Below, one piece after another: positions 25,807 to 33,862 of a DNA stretch of 64,000 nt. The notes beneath the pieces are model-generated. The model ran no database searches and was not told the DNA's origin. It saw nothing but the letters and a program-made list of their open reading frames with translations. The translations under genes were made by a program, and so were the position numbers. How positions within the stretch are numbered: the stretch's first letter is position 1; each line of letters begins with the position of its first letter. The stretch comes from Planctomycetota bacterium (lineage in GTDB: Bacteria > Planctomycetota > PUPC01 > DSUN01): positions 167,227 to 231,226 of the forward strand of contig DAOOIT010000002.1 in NCBI GenBank assembly GCA_035384565.1. Direction: 5' to 3'.

Positions 25807-26742
25807 ATGAGCACTGAGGCATTGGTGGCTGCGCGGGGTGGGCTGTGGCTGGCGCTGGCGGCGGCGCTGCGGCCGCATCAGTGGACGAAGAATCTGCTGG
25901 TCTTCGCGGCGCTGTTGTTTGCCAAGAGGTTCCTGGGCCCAGGGGCCGAGCGGTTCATTCTGCTGAGCGTGGCGGCGTTCGCGCTCTTCTGTGCCGCGTC
26001 GAGCGCGAGCTACCTGCTGAACGACGTGTGCGACGCGGAGCGCGACCGGGCGCACCCGCTGAAGCGGCGGCGCCCCGTGGCGAGCGGTGCGCTGCCGGCG
26101 CGGGTGGCGCTGTTGGCGTCGGGGCTCCTGGCCGCGGGCGCCGTCGCCGGGGGCTTCGCCCTCGGCGTGGGGTTCGGGCTGGCGGTGGCGGCCTATCTCG
26201 CGCTCCAGGTCGCCTACTCGCTGGCGCTGAAGCACGTGGTGATCCTCGACGTGTTGTGCATCGCGGCGAGCTTCGTGCTGCGCGCGGGAGCGGGGGCGCT
26301 GGCAATCGAGGTCGAGTTCTCGCACTGGCTGCTGATCTGCGCGGCGCTGCTCGCGCTGTTCCTGGCCCTCGCGAAGCGGCGGCACGAGCTGGTCGAGGTG
26401 GCCGACGCCGTGAACCACCGCCTGAGCCTGGCCGGCTACAGCCCGCAGATGCTGGACCAGATGATCGCGGTCGTCACCGCCTCGACGCTGATGGCCTACG
26501 CCCTCTACACGATCGATCGGGAAACCGTGGCGAAGTTCGGCACCGACAACCTCAAGTACACGCTCCCCTTCGTTCTCTACGGCATTTTCCGCTATCTCTA
26601 TCTCGTCTACTCGAAGCGCGAGGGCGGCAGCCCGGCACGCCACCTGCTCACCGACAAGCCGCTGCTCCTCACGGTCTTCCTCTACGCCGTTGCCAGCGCC
26701 TGGATCATCTGGCGCTGGGGAGGGCAGGGGGGCATGCCATGA
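25807..26742 (+). CDS. UbiA prenyltransferase, phosphoribosyl-polyprenyl-phosphate synthase-like
   Basis: A 311-residue protein with eight or nine helices and the DPPR-synthase pattern of the UbiA superfamily: LRPHQWTKNLLVF (23-34), the metal motif NDVCDAERD (N72, D73, D76, D80) with R-A-H-P-L-K-R-R-R-P, and the second Asp-rich region replaced by LAKRRHEL. The mycobacterial homologue transfers phosphoribose from PRPP to decaprenyl phosphate, the first step to a lipid-linked pentose donor. Here it could supply a ribose- or arabinose-type donor for the GT-C enzymes. It overlaps DUF362 by ATGA. Confidence 0.85.
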   Translation: MSTEALVAARGGLWLALAAALRPHQWTKNLLVFAALLFAKRFLGPGAERFILLSVAAFALFCAASSASYLLNDVCDAERDRAHPLKRRRPVASGALPARVALLASGLLAAGAVAGGFALGVGFGLAVAAYLALQVAYSLALKHVVILDVLCIAASFVLRAGAGALAIEVEFSHWLLICAALLALFLALAKRRHELVEVADAVNHRLSLAGYSPQMLDQMIAVVTASTLMAYALYTIDRETVAKFGTDNLKYTLPFVLYGIFRYLYLVYSKREGGSPARHLLTDKPLLLTVFLYAVASAWIIWRWGGQGGMP

Positions 26743-27818
26743 GCAAGGTCGCCGTCCTCAAAACCACGCCCGAGTCCGTGCTCGACGACTATGCGCGCCT
26801 GATGCGGCTGGCGGACCTCGAGGCCCATCTGCCCAAGGGCCGCGAGACGGCGCTCAAGATCAACATCTCGTGGCACCGCTTCTACCCCGCCTGCTCGACT
26901 ACGCCGTGGCAGCTCGAGGGGGTGATTCGCGGGCTCGTGGCCTCGGGGTATCCCGCCGAGAGCCTCTACGGCGCCCACAACCGCACGGTGGTCGTCAGCG
27001 CGCGAAAGGGCGAGGTGGCCAACAGGCACAAGCCCGTGCTCGAGAGGTATGGCGTCCGCAACGTCCACCTCTACGAGAGGGGCGAGAAATGGGTCCGCTA
27101 CGAGCCGAGGGGCCGGCTGCGCGTGCTCCACGAGATCTTTCCCGACGGCGTGAGAATCCCCCAGCGCTTCATCGGCAGCAACATCGTGCACCTGCCGACC
27201 CTGAAGACGCACGTCTTCACCACGATGACGGGCGCGATGAAGAACGCCTTCGGCGGCCTGCTGAGCGAGCGCCGCCACTGGACCCATAGCCGCATCCACG
27301 AGACGCTGGTGGACCTCTTGCTGATTCAGAAGGAGATCCATTCGGGCCTCTTCGCCGTGATGGACGGCACGTTCGCTGGCGACGGCCCCGGCCCCCGCTG
27401 CATGGTGCCGCACGTAAAGGGCTACATCCTCGCGAGCGCCGACCAGGTCGCCATTGACGCGATTGCGGCGAAGATGATGGGCTTCGACCCGCTGAAGCTG
27501 GACTTCATCCGCCTGGCGCACGAGGACGGCCTCGGCTGCGGCGACCCGCGCGAGATCGAGGTCGCGGGCGAGGACATCTCGGGCGTGAACTTCGGCTTCC
27601 ACGGCAACCAGAACACCTTCGCCAGCCGCGGGCAGAAGCTCATCTACTGGGGGCCGCTGAAGTTCCTTGAAAGGCTCTTGCTCCGCACATTCCTCGTCCC
27701 CTGGTCCTATGCCGCCTCGATCCTGTACCACGACTTCTACTGGTATCCCTTCGTGGGGCGGCGGCGTGTGCGCGAGGCCCTCAAGACCGAATGGGGGCAG
27801 CTCTTTGAGCGATACTGA
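26739..27818 (+). CDS. DUF362 domain protein
   Basis: A 359-residue protein matching DUF362: KINISWHRFYPACSTTPWQLEGVI, LPTLKTHVFTTMTGAMKNAFGGL and YILASADQVAIDAIAAKMMGFDP are characteristic. Many DUF362 proteins carry a ferredoxin-type cluster domain; none is visible here because there is no CxxCxxC run. The function of the family is unknown. The ATGA overlap with the UbiA gene and the 14-base overlap with the next gene mean all three are translated together, so a role in polyprenyl-pentose metabolism is a reasonable guess. Confidence 0.8.
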   Translation: MSKVAVLKTTPESVLDDYARLMRLADLEAHLPKGRETALKINISWHRFYPACSTTPWQLEGVIRGLVASGYPAESLYGAHNRTVVVSARKGEVANRHKPVLERYGVRNVHLYERGEKWVRYEPRGRLRVLHEIFPDGVRIPQRFIGSNIVHLPTLKTHVFTTMTGAMKNAFGGLLSERRHWTHSRIHETLVDLLLIQKEIHSGLFAVMDGTFAGDGPGPRCMVPHVKGYILASADQVAIDAIAAKMMGFDPLKLDFIRLAHEDGLGCGDPREIEVAGEDISGVNFGFHGNQNTFASRGQKLIYWGPLKFLERLLLRTFLVPWSYAASILYHDFYWYPFVGRRRVREALKTEWGQLFERY

Positions 27819-29343
27819 CCGCCCTCGGCGCAACGGCCCCGCTCGCGATTGGCTCGGCCCCCTGGCCGCCGGCGGGGTGCCGCTGGCCGTGTATCTGGCG
27901 ACCGCGGCACGGCACGTGCTCGATGGCGACTCGGCCGTCCTCGCGACCCAGGCGTACCGTCTGGGGCTGGCTCAGCCGCCGGGCTATCCGCTGATGGCCC
28001 TGCTGGGCAAAGCGGTGACTACGTGCCTGCCGCTCGGCACGCTGGCGTGGCGGGCCCACGCGGTGGCCGCGCTGGCCGCGGCCGGGAGCCTGGCCCTCGG
28101 CTACGCCCTCCTGCGGCGGTGGGGCGTCGCGCGCGCCGTGGCCGTGCTGGCGGCCTGGCTGCTGGGCTTTTCGCCGCTGTTCTGGAGCCAGGCGCTGCAC
28201 GCCAACCCCTACATCGTCGCGGTGGCGGCGGCGCTCGGGGTGATGCTGCTGCTCGACCTGTGGGCTCAGCGTGGCGGGCTGCGGCTCCTGGGCGCCGCGG
28301 CATTCGTGTACGGGCTAGGCATGGGCGGCCACCCGAGCCTGGCCCTCTACCTGCCCGCCGTGGGCCTCTTCGCGGTGCTCCACCTGCGCCGCCAAGGCTG
28401 GCGCCGCGCGCTCGTGGGGGGCCTGGTGGGCGTGGCCGCTGCGGCGGCAGGGTGCGCGATATGGCTGACGTACGACCTCTACTACCTGGTCACCACGGCT
28501 CCCGCCTCGGGAGGCGAGAGCCTGGGCACGCGGCTGGCGGCGCTGCTGACCGCGTCGGGTTCGCCGTCCGACTGGCGGCAGTTCTTCACCGGCGTGGCCG
28601 CAGCCGATTACCCGGCGCAACTAGCGCTGCACGCGACGCGGGCCATTGCCGAGCTGTCGCCGGTGGGCGCCCTGCTGGCGTTCGCGGGGGCGATCGCCCT
28701 GGGGCGCCGGCGCTGGGACGTCCTGCTCCTCGTGGGCCTGGGCTATCTGGCGCAGATGAACTTCGCCGCCACGCTGCGGCACTGGCACCACTACGATGTC
28801 TACCGCCTGCCGTGCCACGCGGTTGAGGCTCTGCTGATGGGGGTGGGGCTGGACCTCGCGTGGGCGCGCGTGAGTGTGGCTCGATGGCGCGCGGTGGCCC
28901 TGGCCGCGGCCGCGGCGCTCGTGCTCGGCCCGCCCTATGCCGCATTGGCGTTGTCCCCCGCGGGCCCGCTGCGGCACGTGACCCCGCGGAGCCCCTGGCG
29001 GGGCGAGTTTGCGCGCCTCGGCCATCTCGACGGCCTGGGCGCGCTGGGTTGCGCAGAGCAGGGAGCGACAGTTGTGGCGAACTACGGCCCCTATGGGACT
29101 CTTCGCTTTCTCCGAGAGGTCGAGGGCGCGGGCGTCGGGGTGCGCCTGGAGGCCGGCTTCGGCCCCGGCGGCGAGCGCTTGCGGGCGCTGCTCGCGGGCG
29201 GCGCCCCCGTGTATGCCTATCTGCGGCGCGACGAGACCGCCGCGCGCGAGGGCCTGACCAGGCGCTTCGAGATGCGCGAGACACTGCCCGGCGCACTCCA
29301 CACGCTCGAGCGGGTGCTCTCGCGCCGCGTTGGGAAGGAGTAG
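27805..29343 (+). CDS. DUF2723 (TMEM260-like) membrane glycosyltransferase candidate
   Basis: A 512-residue polytopic protein starting at TTG 27805 inside the DUF362 gene. It has VLDGDSAVLATQAYRLG (D40, D42) and QPPGYPLMALLGK (57-69), the diagnostic D-x-D and PPGYPL motifs of DUF2723, related to GT-C O-mannosyltransferases such as human TMEM260. MGGHPSLALYLPA and HWHHYDVYRLPCH follow. It likely glycosylates protein or lipid acceptors from a polyprenyl-phosphate sugar. The adjacent GT2 at 29350 would make that donor. Confidence 0.78.
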   Translation: MSDTDRPRRNGPARDWLGPLAAGGVPLAVYLATAARHVLDGDSAVLATQAYRLGLAQPPGYPLMALLGKAVTTCLPLGTLAWRAHAVAALAAAGSLALGYALLRRWGVARAVAVLAAWLLGFSPLFWSQALHANPYIVAVAAALGVMLLLDLWAQRGGLRLLGAAAFVYGLGMGGHPSLALYLPAVGLFAVLHLRRQGWRRALVGGLVGVAAAAAGCAIWLTYDLYYLVTTAPASGGESLGTRLAALLTASGSPSDWRQFFTGVAAADYPAQLALHATRAIAELSPVGALLAFAGAIALGRRRWDVLLLVGLGYLAQMNFAATLRHWHHYDVYRLPCHAVEALLMGVGLDLAWARVSVARWRAVALAAAAALVLGPPYAALALSPAGPLRHVTPRSPWRGEFARLGHLDGLGALGCAEQGATVVANYGPYGTLRFLREVEGAGVGVRLEAGFGPGGERLRALLAGGAPVYAYLRRDETAAREGLTRRFEMRETLPGALHTLERVLSRRVGKE

Positions 29344-29349
29344 CGAGGC

Positions 29350-30102
29350 GTGGAGCCCATCCGGCCGCAGCTATCCATCGTCATCCCCGCCTACAACGAG
29401 AGCGCGGACATCGAGGCCGCGATCGAGGCCGCCACGGCATTCCTGGCGCAGAGCCGCACGCCGGGCGAGGTGATTGTGGTGGACGACGGTAGCACGGACG
29501 ACACGGCGGCCCTCACGGCCCGTTACGCAGCGTCGCAACCCGCGGTGCGGCTGCTGCGCAACGGCCGCAACCGCGGCAAGGGCTACTCCGTGCGCCGCGG
29601 CGTGCTCGAGGCGCGCGGCGAGGTGATCCTCTTCAGCGACGCCGACGAATCCACCCCGTTCAGCGAAGCGCCCAAGCTGCTCGCGCCGATCGCCGCAGGG
29701 GCCGCCGACGTGGCGATCGGCTCCCGCGCCCTGCGCGAGTCGCGGCTCGAGCTGCCGCAGCCCTGGATGCGGCGGGTCATGGGCTGGGTGTTCCGCAACC
29801 TGGTGCGGCTGCTCGTGATGCGCGGCATCCGCGACACCCAGTGCGGATTCAAGGCCTTCCGGGCCGCCGCGGCCCGCGAGGTGTTCCCCCGCCAGACGCT
29901 CGAGGGCTTCGCCTTTGACGTCGAGGTGCTTTTCATCGCACGCAAGTTAGGCTATCATATTGTCGAGGTGCCGGTCCGCTGGCTCGACTCGCACGACTCG
30001 CGGGTGCGCCCGCTGCGCGACCCCGTGCGGATGTTCCTGGACCTCTTGCGCATCCGGCTGCGGGCGTGGCGCGGCGCGTACGCCGAGGCCCCGAGGAGTT
30101 GA
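29350..30102 (+). CDS. GT2 polyprenyl-phosphate sugar synthase (DPM1-like)
   Basis: A 250-residue GT-A enzyme starting at GTG, 6 bases after the DUF2723 stop. It has LSIVIPAYNES, VVDDGSTDDT, NRGKGYSVRRG and LFSDADEST (D97, D99), then GIRDTQCGFKAFRA and VEVPVRWLDS, the pattern of the dolichyl-phosphate glucose/mannose synthase group. There is no membrane domain. Pairing with DUF2723 repeats the GT2/GT-C pairing seen at 3652/4398. Confidence 0.86.
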   Translation: MEPIRPQLSIVIPAYNESADIEAAIEAATAFLAQSRTPGEVIVVDDGSTDDTAALTARYAASQPAVRLLRNGRNRGKGYSVRRGVLEARGEVILFSDADESTPFSEAPKLLAPIAAGAADVAIGSRALRESRLELPQPWMRRVMGWVFRNLVRLLVMRGIRDTQCGFKAFRAAAAREVFPRQTLEGFAFDVEVLFIARKLGYHIVEVPVRWLDSHDSRVRPLRDPVRMFLDLLRIRLRAWRGAYAEAPRS

Positions 30103-30108
30103 CGGGCG

Positions 30109-31608
30109 ATGCGTTCGGTTGCACTCATCCTCTGGCTGGTGGTGTGCGTGTTCCTCACCCTGCGCCGCCCGTTCTTCGGCGCCGTGGCCATCATGATCCA
30201 CGCCATCCTCAAGGACGTGCTCATCGTCGAGACATACGGGTTCTTCAACGACGTGCACTTCTACGAGGTGCTGTACATCACCACGGTCGTCGGCGTCTTG
30301 GCGACGCGCGGCGACCGCCTCGGCGAGTTCGCCCCTCGGGGATGGGTGGACTGGGGAATCGTGGGCTTCTTCCTGGCCATGCTGCTGTCGGCGGGCGTCA
30401 ACGGCGTGAGTGTATGGGACCACAAGTACATTGACCTGTACTTCAAGGCGATGGTGCTGTACTTCCTGCTCTCGCGGCTCACCGACACGCCGCAGCGCAT
30501 GGTCATCACGGCAGTGGCCCTGGTCGCGGCCACGAGCCATCTGATGTTCCTGGCGTGGGAGAAGGTGCACGTGGGCTCGCTGGTGTATGCGCGGCCCTAC
30601 TGGTTCTCGGCCCAGCACGACTTCGGCCTTCAGCTCGTCATCACCCTGCCGCTCGTCGGCGCGCTGATTGCTGCTCGCCTCGAGGAGCAGGTTCGCGTCG
30701 CGGCGGCGGCCCTGCTACTGGTGTTCTTCGCCTTCACCTGGGATTCGGTCTCTCTGGCTTCCTATCGCCCGGCGCTCATCGGCGTCCTCGTCTGCACGCT
30801 TCTGGCCGCTGCCGTCGCCACCGGGCAGTTCCGTTCGGTGGTTCGCCTCGCCCTGTTCGTCCTGATCCCGTTCTTCGTTCTCGTGTCTCTGCGTTGCATG
30901 TCGCGCTCGGCCTATCTGGGCGCGGGCCTGGGGCTGGCGATGCTGGCCTGGTACTACCGGCGCAAGGTGGTTGTCCTCGTGCTGGCCGCGCCGCTGGTGC
31001 TCTTCGCCGTCTACCACCAGACCGAGCGGGTCTCGGCGCGCCTCGAGAGCGTGTGGACCCACAAGCTGCCGACCGGCGAGGTAGACACGTCCATCGACAT
31101 GCGCAAGGAGCAGATGCGCACGGCCATGCGCATTCTGGGGGCGAACCCGATCTTCGGCATCGGGCCGCGGCAGTTCTTCCTGCGGTACCGCGAGTGGGTG
31201 AGCGATGAGGACTTCCGGGGCTGGTCCTACACCATGCACAGCGTGCCCCTGCTGATCCTCACCGAGGAGGGGGCGCTCGGCTTCATCATGTTCTATGGCT
31301 TCATCGTGCTCGGCGCGCTGCGCGATGCCCGACGCGCGGTGGCCCTGGCGCGCGAGGCGCCCGAGCTCACCGATGTGGCGGTGGTGGGCGCCGGCGCGTT
31401 CATGGGCTTCCTGGCCTGGGCCGCCTTCAGCCTGGGGCAGCCGGCGATGTGGACCATCAACATCTACGGCACCGTGGCGCTCATCTCGGCGGCCCGCCGG
31501 GTCACCGAGGCAACGTCTGTCATCTTCGACGACGTGCCGGCGCCCGCCGAGGTGGAAGCCCCGGGGCTCGCCCTCCGCCCGGCCGCCACCGAGGTGCTCT
31601 TCCCCTAG
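30109..31608 (+). CDS. O-antigen ligase/polymerase-like protein (Wzy_C / WaaL family)
   Basis: A 499-residue membrane protein with 11-12 helices. The large external loop before the C-terminal helices contains RMEXQ-like features (DMRKEQMRTAMRILGANPIFGIGPRQF), then MHSVPLLILTEEGALG; this is the NPIFGIG...H...E pattern of Wzy_C proteins. It would polymerise repeat units or ligate chains to an acceptor on the outer face of the membrane. It begins 6 bases after the GT2, and the next gene has a strong AGGAGG. Confidence 0.85.
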   Translation: MRSVALILWLVVCVFLTLRRPFFGAVAIMIHAILKDVLIVETYGFFNDVHFYEVLYITTVVGVLATRGDRLGEFAPRGWVDWGIVGFFLAMLLSAGVNGVSVWDHKYIDLYFKAMVLYFLLSRLTDTPQRMVITAVALVAATSHLMFLAWEKVHVGSLVYARPYWFSAQHDFGLQLVITLPLVGALIAARLEEQVRVAAAALLLVFFAFTWDSVSLASYRPALIGVLVCTLLAAAVATGQFRSVVRLALFVLIPFFVLVSLRCMSRSAYLGAGLGLAMLAWYYRRKVVVLVLAAPLVLFAVYHQTERVSARLESVWTHKLPTGEVDTSIDMRKEQMRTAMRILGANPIFGIGPRQFFLRYREWVSDEDFRGWSYTMHSVPLLILTEEGALGFIMFYGFIVLGALRDARRAVALAREAPELTDVAVVGAGAFMGFLAWAAFSLGQPAMWTINIYGTVALISAARRVTEATSVIFDDVPAPAEVEAPGLALRPAATEVLFP

Positions 31609-31621
31609 AGGAGGTCTCCGC

Positions 31622-32593
31622 GTGCGGTACCTGGTGACAGGCGGCGCCGGCTTCATCGGCTCCCACCTGGCCGAGGCGCTCCTGGCCGCCGGCGGCGAGG
31701 TCTACGTGGTGGACGACCTCTCGACCGGCCGCGCGGCCAACATCGAGCCGCTGAAGGCCGAATCCCGCTTCCACTACTGCATCGACTCTGTGATGAACGG
31801 CCCGCTGGTGGCCGAGCTGGTGGACGAGGCCGACGTGGTGTTCCACCTCGCCGCGGCCGTAGGCGTGTTCCTCGTCGTCGAAAGCCCCGTGCGCACCATC
31901 GAGACCAATGTCCGCGGCACCGAGACCGTGTTGCACCATGCGGCCAAGAAGAAGCGCAAGGTGCTCCTCGCCTCCACCTCCGAGGTCTACGGCAGCACCA
32001 TGAGCGCCCGTTTCCGCGAGGACGACGACCTCGTGCTCGGCCCGCCCACCCAGGGGCGGTGGAGCTACGCCTGCTCGAAGGCGCTCGACGAATTCCTCGC
32101 GCTCGCCTACCACCGCGAGCGCGGGCTGCCCGTCGTCATCGCCCGCCTGTTCAACACCGTGGGGCCGCGGCAAACGGGGCGTTATGGCATGGTCATCCCC
32201 CGCTTCGTCTCCCAGGCCCTGGCCGGAGGGCCGATCACGGTCTACGGCGACGGCACGCAGACGCGCGCCTTCTGCCACGTGAGCGACACGGTGCGCGCCC
32301 TGATGGGCCTCGCGGCCGACGAGCGCGCCGTGGGGCAGGTCTTCAACGTCGGCAGCGACGCGGAGCTCACCATCAACGAGCTCGCGGAGCGCGTGCAGCG
32401 CGTGGTCAACCCTCGGGCCGCCATCGCCCACGTGCCCTACGACGAGGCCTATGCCCCGGGCTTCCGCGACATGCTGCGGCGCGTGCCCGACATCAGCAAG
32501 CTCCGCGAGTTCCTGGGGTTCGAGCCCTCGCTGTCCATCGAACGCATCATCGCCAGCGTGCGCGACCACATCGCGGCTCACGGTGACCGGTGA
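31622..32593 (+). CDS. Extended SDR NAD-dependent sugar epimerase/dehydratase
   Basis: A 323-residue protein with GGAGFIGSH (7-15), VVDDLSTG, FHLAAAVGV, the active-site STSEVYG (Ser near 120) and YACSK (Y149, K153), then LFNTVGPRQTGRYGMVIPRF. This is the epimerase/UDP-glucuronate-decarboxylase-like branch of extended SDRs and acts on a nucleotide sugar in the cytoplasm. AGGAGG seven bases before GTG 31622 fixes the start. The specific sugar cannot be read from the sequence. Confidence 0.85.
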   Translation: MRYLVTGGAGFIGSHLAEALLAAGGEVYVVDDLSTGRAANIEPLKAESRFHYCIDSVMNGPLVAELVDEADVVFHLAAAVGVFLVVESPVRTIETNVRGTETVLHHAAKKKRKVLLASTSEVYGSTMSARFREDDDLVLGPPTQGRWSYACSKALDEFLALAYHRERGLPVVIARLFNTVGPRQTGRYGMVIPRFVSQALAGGPITVYGDGTQTRAFCHVSDTVRALMGLAADERAVGQVFNVGSDAELTINELAERVQRVVNPRAAIAHVPYDEAYAPGFRDMLRRVPDISKLREFLGFEPSLSIERIIASVRDHIAAHGDR

Positions 32594-32599
32594 GGGCGT

Positions 32600-32625
32600 G
32601 CGGACTGCGGAGTGCGGATCGCAGA
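32600..32625 (+). repeat. Left copy of a 26-bp inverted repeat flanking the GT4 gene
   Basis: The 26 bases are GCGGACT-type decamer repeats ending one base before ATG 32626. Their reverse complement, with 24 of 26 bases identical, lies at 33831-33856. Together they frame a 1257-bp segment that contains exactly one gene. Confidence 0.6.
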
Positions 32626-33804
32626 ATGGCCAGAGCGCAACCGCGTGCCCGTCCCGTGCTGCAATTCGCCGACGCGCTGCTCCGCGGCGGCGCCGAGCGG
32701 CTGCTCGTCGAGCTGGCCGTGCGGCTCGACCGCGGCCGCTTCGACCCCGCCGTGGCCTGCTTCCGCCAGGAGGCATTCGCCGAGGAACTCAGCGCCGCAC
32801 GGCGCGCGGTCCACATCGTGCCCAAGCGGCGGGCCTTCGACCTCGGCCTCCTCCTCCGCCTGCGGCGACTCTTGCGGCGCGAGGGGATCGCCCTCGTACA
32901 CGCCCACGACCTTCAGTCGGCCACCTACGGCCTGCTGGCGGGCCGCCTGGCCCGCGTGCCGGCGATTCTCACCGTGCACGGGCTGGGCATCTTCCGCCAG
33001 AAGCGCTCGGCCACGCTCCTCCCGCGTCTGGGGCGATGGCTCGACCGCGTGGTCTTCGTCGGCCACTGGCTCCAGCGCGCCGCGGCCGAAGGGTTCGGCC
33101 TGTGCCCCCGCCATCCGCGGGTCGTGCACAACGGCGTAGACATGGCAGCCTTCAGCCCCGGCCCGCCCGAGCCGGCGCGGCGCGCCGAGTTGGGCGTGCC
33201 CGAGGGCGCCCTCGTCGTCGGCTCGGTGGGCAATCTGCGCCCGGTGAAAGACTATCCGTGCCTCCTCCGCGCGGTTGCGTCTGCTCGGCGCGTGGTGGGC
33301 GGGATGTCCCCATCCCGCGATACGCGGCGCGAGGACACGCCGCCCACAACAGCCGCCGTCATGCTCATCCTCGTCGGCGACGGGCCGGAGCGGCCAGCCC
33401 TGGAGGCTCTGACGCACGAACTGGGCATCGCGGGCTCCGTGCGCTTCGCCGGCGCGCGCACCGATGTGCCGCGGCTGCTGCGCCTCTTCGACGTCTTCGC
33501 TCTCTCGTCGCGGACCGAGGGCATCTCCGTGGCCCTGCTCGAGGCCATGGCCACGGGCCTGCCCGCCGTGGTCACCGACACGGGCGGCAACCCCGAGGTC
33601 GCGGTCGAGGGCGAAACGGCCTGCCTCGTGCCCGTCGGCGACCCCGAAGCAATGGGCGGGGCGCTGGCGAGCCTGCTCGCCGACCCCGCGCGCCGCCGCG
33701 CCTGGGGCCAGGCCGCCCGCCGCCGCGTCGAGGCCGAATTCTCGCTCGACCGCATGGTGAACGCCTATGAGGCCATCTACGAAGAACTCATCCGGCATCC
33801 CTGA
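32626..33804 (+). CDS. GT4 family glycosyltransferase with a repeat-encoded insert
   Basis: A 392-residue GT-B enzyme with FADALLRGGAERLLVELAVRL, LVHAHDLQS, VVHNGVDMAAFSP, LILVGDGPERPAL and LSSRTEGISVALLEAMATGLP (E-x7-E). GTG 32590 overlaps the preceding stop and is possible, but its first 12 codons run through a repeat, so ATG 32626 is preferred. Residues about 223-241 are encoded by a palindromic insert (33295-33347) lying between two strands of the donor domain. The gene is framed by 26-bp inverted repeats. Confidence 0.85.
   Translation: MARAQPRARPVLQFADALLRGGAERLLVELAVRLDRGRFDPAVACFRQEAFAEELSAARRAVHIVPKRRAFDLGLLLRLRRLLRREGIALVHAHDLQSATYGLLAGRLARVPAILTVHGLGIFRQKRSATLLPRLGRWLDRVVFVGHWLQRAAAEGFGLCPRHPRVVHNGVDMAAFSPGPPEPARRAELGVPEGALVVGSVGNLRPVKDYPCLLRAVASARRVVGGMSPSRDTRREDTPPTTAAVMLILVGDGPERPALEALTHELGIAGSVRFAGARTDVPRLLRLFDVFALSSRTEGISVALLEAMATGLPAVVTDTGGNPEVAVEGETACLVPVGDPEAMGGALASLLADPARRRAWGQAARRRVEAEFSLDRMVNAYEAIYEELIRHP
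33295..33347. repeat. Palindromic insert inside the GT4 coding sequence
   Basis: Arms 33295-33309 (GTGGGCGGGATGTCC) and 33333-33347 pair at 13 of 15 positions. The inner GGGATG/CATCCC makes a further small stem. In frame it adds a polar stretch GGMSPSRDTRREDTPP to an otherwise ordinary Rossmann domain. Confidence 0.55.
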
Positions 33805-33830
33805 GCGCGATAGCGGAGCCCAGTCCTCAA

Positions 33831-33856
33831 TCCGCGATCCGCAATCCGCAGTCCGC
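33831..33856 (-). repeat. Right copy of the 26-bp inverted repeat
   Basis: It is the reverse complement of 32600-32625 with two mismatches. It lies just before the GTG start (33863) of the deacetylase, so an open frame reading from 33767 would translate the repeat as a non-conserved leader. Confidence 0.6.
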
Positions 33857-33862
33857 GATGAG

